Positions 58,701 through 64,000 of a stretch of DNA of 64,000 nucleotides are shown in pieces. The translations under genes were made by a program, and so were the position numbers. Numbering within the stretch: the stretch's first letter is position 1; each line of letters opens with the position of its first letter. The notes under the pieces are model-generated. The model saw only the letters and a program-made list of their open reading frames with translations. It was not told the origin of the DNA and made no database searches. The stretch lies in NCBI GenBank assembly GCA_001051155.2, contig JYIP02000002.1, positions 4,755,315-4,819,314 of the forward strand, given 5' to 3'. This DNA comes from Chrysoporthe austroafricana (taxonomy: Eukaryota > Ascomycota > Sordariomycetes > Diaporthales > Cryphonectriaceae).

Positions 58701-58775
58701 CCGGTTGGAATTGTCTTTAAGCTTCTCTCCTCGGTGGAAGTACTGCTTGATGACCGGATGTTGCAAGCGGCCCAT
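55734..58775 (-). CDS. Probable transcription regulator with an N-terminal C2HC/BED-like finger and a Zn2Cys6-like cluster
   Basis: Three exons encode 910 residues: 58775-58702, 58447-56106 and 56050-55734. Exon 1 (MGRLQHPVIKQYF and on to NSNR) joins exon 2 at YVHSCKLCG in phase 2, forming C30-x2-C33-x14-H48-x4-C53, a BED/C2HC-type finger. A polyglutamine stretch (~88-106) and a long Pro/Ser/Gln-rich region follow. The second module is C458-x2-C461-x6-C468-x5-C474-x2-C477-x12-C490, a Zn2Cys6 arrangement with an unusually long last loop. The rest is a helical region (LGLANRRDVPDRNLKLALELW and similar) as in fungal regulator middle domains. Intron 2 is GC-AG (GGCAAGT donor, TACTAAC branch, TTAG acceptor). 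It adds a 105-residue Gln/Ser-rich C-terminus; without it the frame would stop at LDREELLI after 56071. Nuclear DNA binding is inferred. Confidence 0.8.
56051..56105 (-). other. Probable GC-AG intron in the zinc regulator gene
   Basis: Read on the minus strand, AAAAG|GCAAGT opens the intron and TACTAAC (a perfect branch point) lies shortly before TTTAG. The 55-bp removal keeps frame (phase 1) and joins to an open frame of 105 codons. No GT donor nearby keeps that frame. AG|GCAAGT is the known consensus for the rare GC-AG class. Confidence 0.65.
58201..58246. repeat. CTG/CAG repeat encoding polyglutamine
   Basis: CTG/TTG/CTT units on the plus strand encode a Q-rich run interrupted by one Glu in the minus-strand regulator. 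Length variation between strains would be in frame. Confidence 0.9.
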
Positions 58776-60201
58776 GGTGGATGATCTGACTGCCAGAGGC
58801 AGCTGGATTCTTCCCAGGCCTGCCAGGTCGTCGGCTTGGCCTGTCCCGTAGCCTCGCGAGGGCTATGTCTGGTAGATGACCGTCGACGAGGGCCGCGGTG
58901 AGGATGCAATGGGGAAAAAATCTGCCGGCGTAAACGACACCGCCTTTTCCGGAATGTGGGTCTTTCTGCAGGGACTTGGGAAAGGCGGTATGTCGGCGAC
59001 GGGACGGGACGGGGAGAGCGGGGCCTTGACAGCGAGCAGACTTACCAGTGGGGGCCAAAAGAAGTGTCGTGCCAGGTGAAAGCCTAAGTACGGATTACCT
59101 CAGCGCCCGCTACTAGACGAACTGACTTTAAATCAAGCCATTAAATATTAAGACGAGAAAAGGACCACCACCTGCTGAGAATAGGCACGTGATCATCCTG
59201 ATAATTAGGACTAAGGTATTTCACAGAAGACTCTCAAAGTGTCACTGAGACTTGTAGGCATGTCGAACCAAGATTTACATTCACGTCGAACCCCCACGTG
59301 ATGTCCTAGATACTTCTCGACCCAGCCAAACTCGCCCAGCTAGGCTGTAAGAATACCAATTTTTCATTTGCTTTGTTCGAATTCATAGGTGATATCCAAG
59401 CATGCTTCTGAAAGAAGGCAGGCAGACATTTCTCGAATCTCTTGGGCAACAGTGGCACACCATCGGCCACCAACGAGGTTGGCCTACGATAGATAGTATA
59501 GCAATAAAATTTAATCATCGGACAGCCACCAATGTCGGCCCGCATTTAGCGTTTCAATAGCATCATGGCTAGATGTGTTACCAGGGTCTTATAGCTTTGG
59601 CATCTAAATAAACAGTATTACGGGCGGGGCACGAACGGACGCCTAGGCAGAAAATGAGGTCCAACCTTTGAGGAGTAGTATTAAGAGTCCTAGACAAGGC
59701 CCACGAGACCCGTCGGTAGCGTATCGGGATCAAGATGCAAAGGTTCAGAATGGGGAAGCTTGGAGGGGGGCACATGGTTGTCCAGACTGATTGCCCGCCT
59801 ATCTTGCATTTGGTTCCGCGTCAAACCTATCATGTCACCACTACTCACAAGCCCACTATCTCTGCTGAGCCATCCTCACAAGTGCAGCAGGCGTGACAGG
59901 CCTCGCCATCTCCATCCAATCGCCGGGAATGAGGCGCCCATTGAGCGACAACACTCATCAGGCAGGTATATTGCGGGTACATGTCATGAGACCTACGGCA
60001 CGAGGTGAAAATAAATATCCGACGGGCAATAAAGGACCGCATAGAAAAACCCGGAAAGGCACATCCTCCAGGCGCTGCTGGCAAAGACCGAGGCAAGTTC
60101 GGAACAAGAGGCTGAGTAACACCCCAACACCTGTGACCTGTATCTTGATGCTAATTTATGCTTATTAGATTCCCCATCCCGCATCTCCCACACCCATCGC
60201 C
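58776..60201 (-). promoter_or_regulatory. Upstream region of the zinc regulator and 3' flank of SEC5
   Basis: These 1.4 kb hold no supported gene. Two CACGTGAT motifs in the same orientation lie at 59186 and 59295, about 410-525 bp before the regulator ATG. The right-hand part should contain the SEC5 3' UTR. Confidence 0.55.
59186..59300. promoter_or_regulatory. Pair of CACGTGAT motifs
   Basis: GGCACGTGAT and CCCACGTGAT sit 109 bp apart in the same orientation. CACGTG is the core for bHLH factors such as Cbf1/Pho4 types. Function is inferred only. Confidence 0.3.
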
Positions 60202-63200
60202 TCAGATCGACCCAGCGACGGACATGGTCGTGGTAGAGACACTGCTATTATCTCCCCGCGTTGCCGCACCAGGCGCCGCTTCTCGTCGGCGCGGCTTGCG
60301 GAAGCACGCAAATTCGCTCTTGCTGGCCTCCCTGAGCCTCTTCAGCACGCTTCTCATCTCAGGCAGTTCGCTCTGCAGCCTGGCGCGTGCGTCGTTGTCC
60401 GTCCGCGAGTCCAGCTCCTGGTAGATCTGCGTTTGAACCTCGGTGGACTTCTCGGTCATGTACTGATTCAATGTCTGCGCCACAAATTCAACATCGAGCG
60501 TCGCCTGCATCAGCGCGGAGAGGTTGTACTTGGGCCTGGACTTGAAGGCCTCGAGAAGCTCGCGTGAGGACTGCTCTAGGAGGTACGAGAGGACCTGGCT
60601 GGTGAGGGTAGCGGCGGTAGTTGATACTTGAGAGTGAACGAGGACCAAGTCGAGCAGGACTTTGTAGATATATGGTTTCACCTCCCAAGGTTTGTCGTTG
60701 GGTGAAGCAGGCGCCCAGTCTGCGGCTGTAATGCCTTGCCGGATGGTGCTTCGGAGAGACTCAATGTACGGCCGTGTGTAGGACTGGAACAGACGTGCGT
60801 CGATCTGGCCAAGCACATCTTTAATCTTCTTCTCTTCATCCGTCAATTTGACGGCGAAGGCGTTCTCGAACTGAGTATTCAGACCTGGCACAATTTCGGC
60901 TCGGAGAGCTTGTAAGTTGCTAAGCGTCAACAGCATGCGCACGTTCTGCGATGGAGTCAGCATTATATTCAGACAAAATGCTCGAGTTGAACTGACCCTG
61001 TCAACAGCGTTAAGTGTCGACGTGCTGCTCATGCTGGATGCATGCGAGCTGCCGCCAGTGAGGACGACGAAGCCCTCTTCGGTCGTCCAGTCATCATCTG
61101 CCTTCCTGGCAGAGCGTTCCGCATTCTCGACCATGCCACTCAGTGCCTTATACAATGTCGTGACATACTGGCTGCGGACCATCTGCAGAAGTTTGGTCGG
61201 TGGCGGCTGAACAATATCCCCAGCGCCTGGTTTCGACATGGCATCCGAGATATACAGGATTTGCTGCATGCCTGTGAGCAGAGAACTCTCGAACGCCTTG
61301 AAGCTCGCGGGCATTTTGGTGACATCTTTCCTCTCTGGTGACCTGCTCCAGTCCTCAACATATTTGATGTTCTCAGCGTCCTTGTTCCAAGCGGCGCACA
61401 CGGCTGTGACACAGCGCTCTCTTGCGGAGCCGACCAGCGTTCTCAACCTCTCGAGCACCGCACCATCTCCTCCAGCAACTGGTGCCAGACTTGCCATATC
61501 ACAGGAACCTGAGCCCACCAAAACGAGCACTTTCGCCAGGTAATGGACACCGCTGACCGAATTCGACCAAGGGGGCCAGAATGCAAACTTCTCCCATGCC
61601 TCACCCCGCTTAGGTGATGGCGGGGGGATGCTGCCGGGGTCGAGATTCGTGCGAGGTGTCTTCAACGTGTTAGGCGTAAGTGCTCCTCCGCCCCCGAGAG
61701 ACGCTGTCAAGGGCGTACTAGGCTCTGACGGCATAGGAGAAAGAAGCATAGACAAATCGTCCGGAGGTGGTCCAACGAAGAACAGGAACACATGCTCCCG
61801 TATGCTGTCCACGAGTTCAACCGTGCCTTTCTGTAAGTCTGCTGCCCCTTGCTTTGTCAATTCGTGATGCTTCAGTGATTCACCATTGTACCCAGTCGGC
61901 AAGGACTTCTGCATCTTGCCCTCCAGAAAACCTTGGATCGTCTGCCAAAACTCCACGATCTCACCAATAATGCCCTGAGAGGAAAGCATGCTAGTCAGGA
62001 ATGATATAATCCTCTCCCATAGTTCCACTATGTCGGCCGAGTCGAAAGATTGAGACCTGCTCTCTATGGACTGCCGCGCAATGGATTTGACATGGTTTGC
62101 GATCGCCTGAGGTCCGGGTCTGTCGGCATTAGAAATGCGCCGTCTGGCAACTTCGATCTCAACCTTAGTTCGATCTGCTGTCGACGCAACCTTGGCCTTG
62201 AGGTAATCATAACGACTGAGGAGCCATATCCATATGGGATTTTCGTCCACACCCAGTTCAAGTAAGATACTGATAAGTTCCATGTGCTGATCCCGCCGCC
62301 CACTTGCTTCCGACTTTGGTGCGGTATGTAGGTTGATGAGCTTCTTCCACGTATCGCGTTTGAATGCCTCGACCTGTTCGTGTACGTCGTGCCACATCCG
62401 AGCGGCTAAAAGGACCTGGTAAAGTTGGTCATCGGGCAATCTGTCTTCAGAACCTGTCTGAGTCATCCTACGGGCCTCCTCTGCGAATTTCCTCGCTTTG
62501 TTGTACTCTTCCACCAGTGCCTCGTGGTCTTTCCGCTTAATGCTTTCTGCGATGGCCGAGCTCGTTTCGACGTACTCCTGGTACTTCTCTAGAGTCGCGG
62601 CCACCACCTTTAGATTCTCTTCCCTGTCTCTGCCACCGAGAGCTGGTCCCCAGACATCCTCCGCTTTTGCCGAGACATCGAGTAGGGGAGCCTTGATGCC
62701 AGAGATACCGTACTCGCTCTCTTTGACTAGCGCATTTTTCTTCCTTGGGTCCGGAGCAATAGGGTTCGTCAAGCCCGGCCCAGTGCTATTCCGGAAGCTA
62801 TTTCTACTCGCGTGCCTACTATGTGGGCGAGCTCGATTAGCAGCGGGGGTCGGATCGGCGCCGCGGTACTTCATCTCCTTATAGACGTTGTCGATGGTCG
62901 CCTTTGCGCGGACGAAGCGTTCAAAATTGGACTCGACGAGGACCTTGAGGGAGGCGCTCTTCTGGTCGATGGATTGCGAGAGGACGTCAAGGCCGTTCAG
63001 CAGAGACTGGGTGTCTGCTGTCGCGTGCATCTGAGAGAGGAACAGGGCGGGAGAGAAGGTAGTGGAGGACATGAGAAAGCGTTGTCCTGCAGCTAGGGAG
63101 TCAGCGGCTTGCCACCGCGTGATGGGGTCGGGAACGCGTACGTAGCCTTGGATCCTCCTGCACAGGAACACCAAGCTGTCTTAATGTCCTCACGACACTA

Positions 63201-63463
63201 TCCGTGGTGCCCAGGGGATCTGGCTCGTCCTTCTGGACGATGTTGCCAACGCCATTGGCCGACTTCTGATGTCCTGGAAGCTGGCTATTCCTGTTGCTGA
63301 CGGCTTTCTCCAGGGCTTGGTACCTCGACTTGCGCCGATTGGCCTTCTTCGTCGCATCCTCGTCTTCGGAGACATCACTGTGGTCCTTCTCGGTAGGCCA
63401 CTCGACGGGGTAGGGAGTTGACAGCTGGTAGAAGTCCAGCACGGTCCGTTCGAGATCAGCCAT
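60202..63463 (-). CDS. SEC5: Exocyst complex subunit Sec5
   Basis: Three exons, 63463-63142, 63086-60997 and 60945-60202, encode 1,051 residues. Junction 1 (55-bp intron, donor GTACGC) gives DPRLRQRFLMSSTTFSPALFLSQMH. Intron 2 (51 bp, 60946-60996) lies fully in frame without a stop; it has GTCAGT, a TGCTGAC branch point and CGCAG, and its removal gives NAVDRNVRMLLTLSNL. The protein begins with a short N-terminal region (FYQLSTPYPVEWPTE) and continues through the Sec5 helical core: ATIDNVYKEMKYRGAD, then VAATLEKYQEYVETSSAI, WHDVHEQVEAFKRDTWKKLI, and MLLTLSNLQALRAEIVPGLN near the C-terminus. Sec5 tethers secretory vesicles at hyphal tips together with the other exocyst subunits. The length fits the fungal family (yeast 971). 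Confidence 0.92.
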
Positions 63464-64000
63464 TCTGGTGACTCAGGCAACTCAGCGCCAGAATCAGCAG
63501 CAAGGAGCGACGATGTGTCGAGACGAAAGGGTGTCGCGGTTGAAGGTTCGAAGATGATGTTTCACATGTTGGAGTTCGAGCAGCGTCGATGCGAAGCCGC
63601 TGGAGACCCAAGTGCTGGGCATCAAGGTACCAGGTACCAGTAGCGACAGGGGCTGTCGTGCACGGACCACTACTCTCCAGGTCTACAGCTCTATCAACCT
63701 TGGCCTGATATCCTGCTATCGACCGTCTGTTCACCTGTGCGATGTAGTACCACTACTTCACGGCTTATTGCACTTCATACGCAGCCAATATCATAAAATA
63801 TGCGAGGCTTGCAAGCATCCAGCCAGTCAGGTTGTAAGACATATCAATGTGGAAGTCAAGTATAGCCACCTCATTGACACTGCGCGCAATGTCCTTGAAT
63901 GCCCCATACTTGGTAGTAGATAACTGGAAAACCTGTAGGTCAATCGCGTTGTCAGGCCTGCTGAAGGTTCGCATGTTCGTCTCCTGCGGCTTGCACTGCT
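63464..64000. other. SEC5 upstream region, window edge
   Basis: These 537 bp upstream of SEC5 have no supported gene. A 69-codon minus-strand frame at 63765-63974 ends in a hydrophobic stretch but has no signature. Any gene continuing beyond the window cannot be judged. Confidence 0.45.

Overview
The window is nuclear DNA of a filamentous ascomycete (Pezizomycotina; a Sordariomycete is my best guess from protein style, not proven). Genes carry short introns of about 50-210 bp with GTAAGT/GTATGT-like donors and CTNAC-like branch points. Coding sequence prefers C or G at third positions. There are no operons, Shine-Dalgarno sites or polycistronic spacing. I could support 17 protein genes and placed their splice sites by eye, checking phase at every junction. 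I found no convincing tRNA, rRNA, CRISPR array or intact transposon.

Layout. 1-918 (+) is the 3' end of fatty acid synthase alpha (FAS2). 3436-4610 (+) is a metallo-beta-lactamase-fold hydrolase resembling AHL lactonases. 6184-7569 (-) is a conserved fungal protein of unknown function. A gene-poor stretch of 6.8 kb follows. 14342-17863 (-) is BBC1 (actin patch / myosin-I regulator). 19182-20102 (+) is RTR1 (RNA polymerase II CTD phosphatase). 20645-21260 (-) is RPS17 and 21726-23114 (-) is the mitochondrial ribosomal protein MRP51. 24769-27700 (+) is elongation factor 2. 28420-29143 (+) is a small two-TM Ser/Thr-rich protein. 30149-32836 (+) is an RBM26/27-like RNA-binding protein. 34200-36072 (-) is methylenetetrahydrofolate reductase. 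38341-38648 (+) is an eight-cysteine small secreted protein. 40681-41967 (+) is an SDR-fold protein with an altered active-site motif. 42141-51957 (-) is the giant lipid-transfer protein CSF1. 52560-54591 (+) is a DUF300 seven-TM protein. 55734-58775 (-) is a double-zinc-module regulator. 60202-63463 (-) is the exocyst subunit SEC5.

Functional picture. Most genes are housekeeping: lipid synthesis and transfer (FAS2, CSF1), translation (RPS17, MRP51, EF2), transcription and RNA handling (RTR1, RBM26/27-like), secretion and endocytosis (SEC5, BBC1), and one-carbon metabolism (MTHFR). I see no biosynthetic gene cluster. The accessory-looking items are the lactonase-like hydrolase, the cysteine-rich secreted protein, the SDR with Asn in place of the catalytic Lys, the Ser/Thr-rich membrane protein, a MITE-like inverted repeat and the long gene-poor gap. 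No clearly new multi-gene system is evident. The best leads are individual genes and gene-structure oddities: a GC-AG intron, an in-frame cryptic intron, an 8-nt first coding exon and paired poly(C)-poly(A) tracts.
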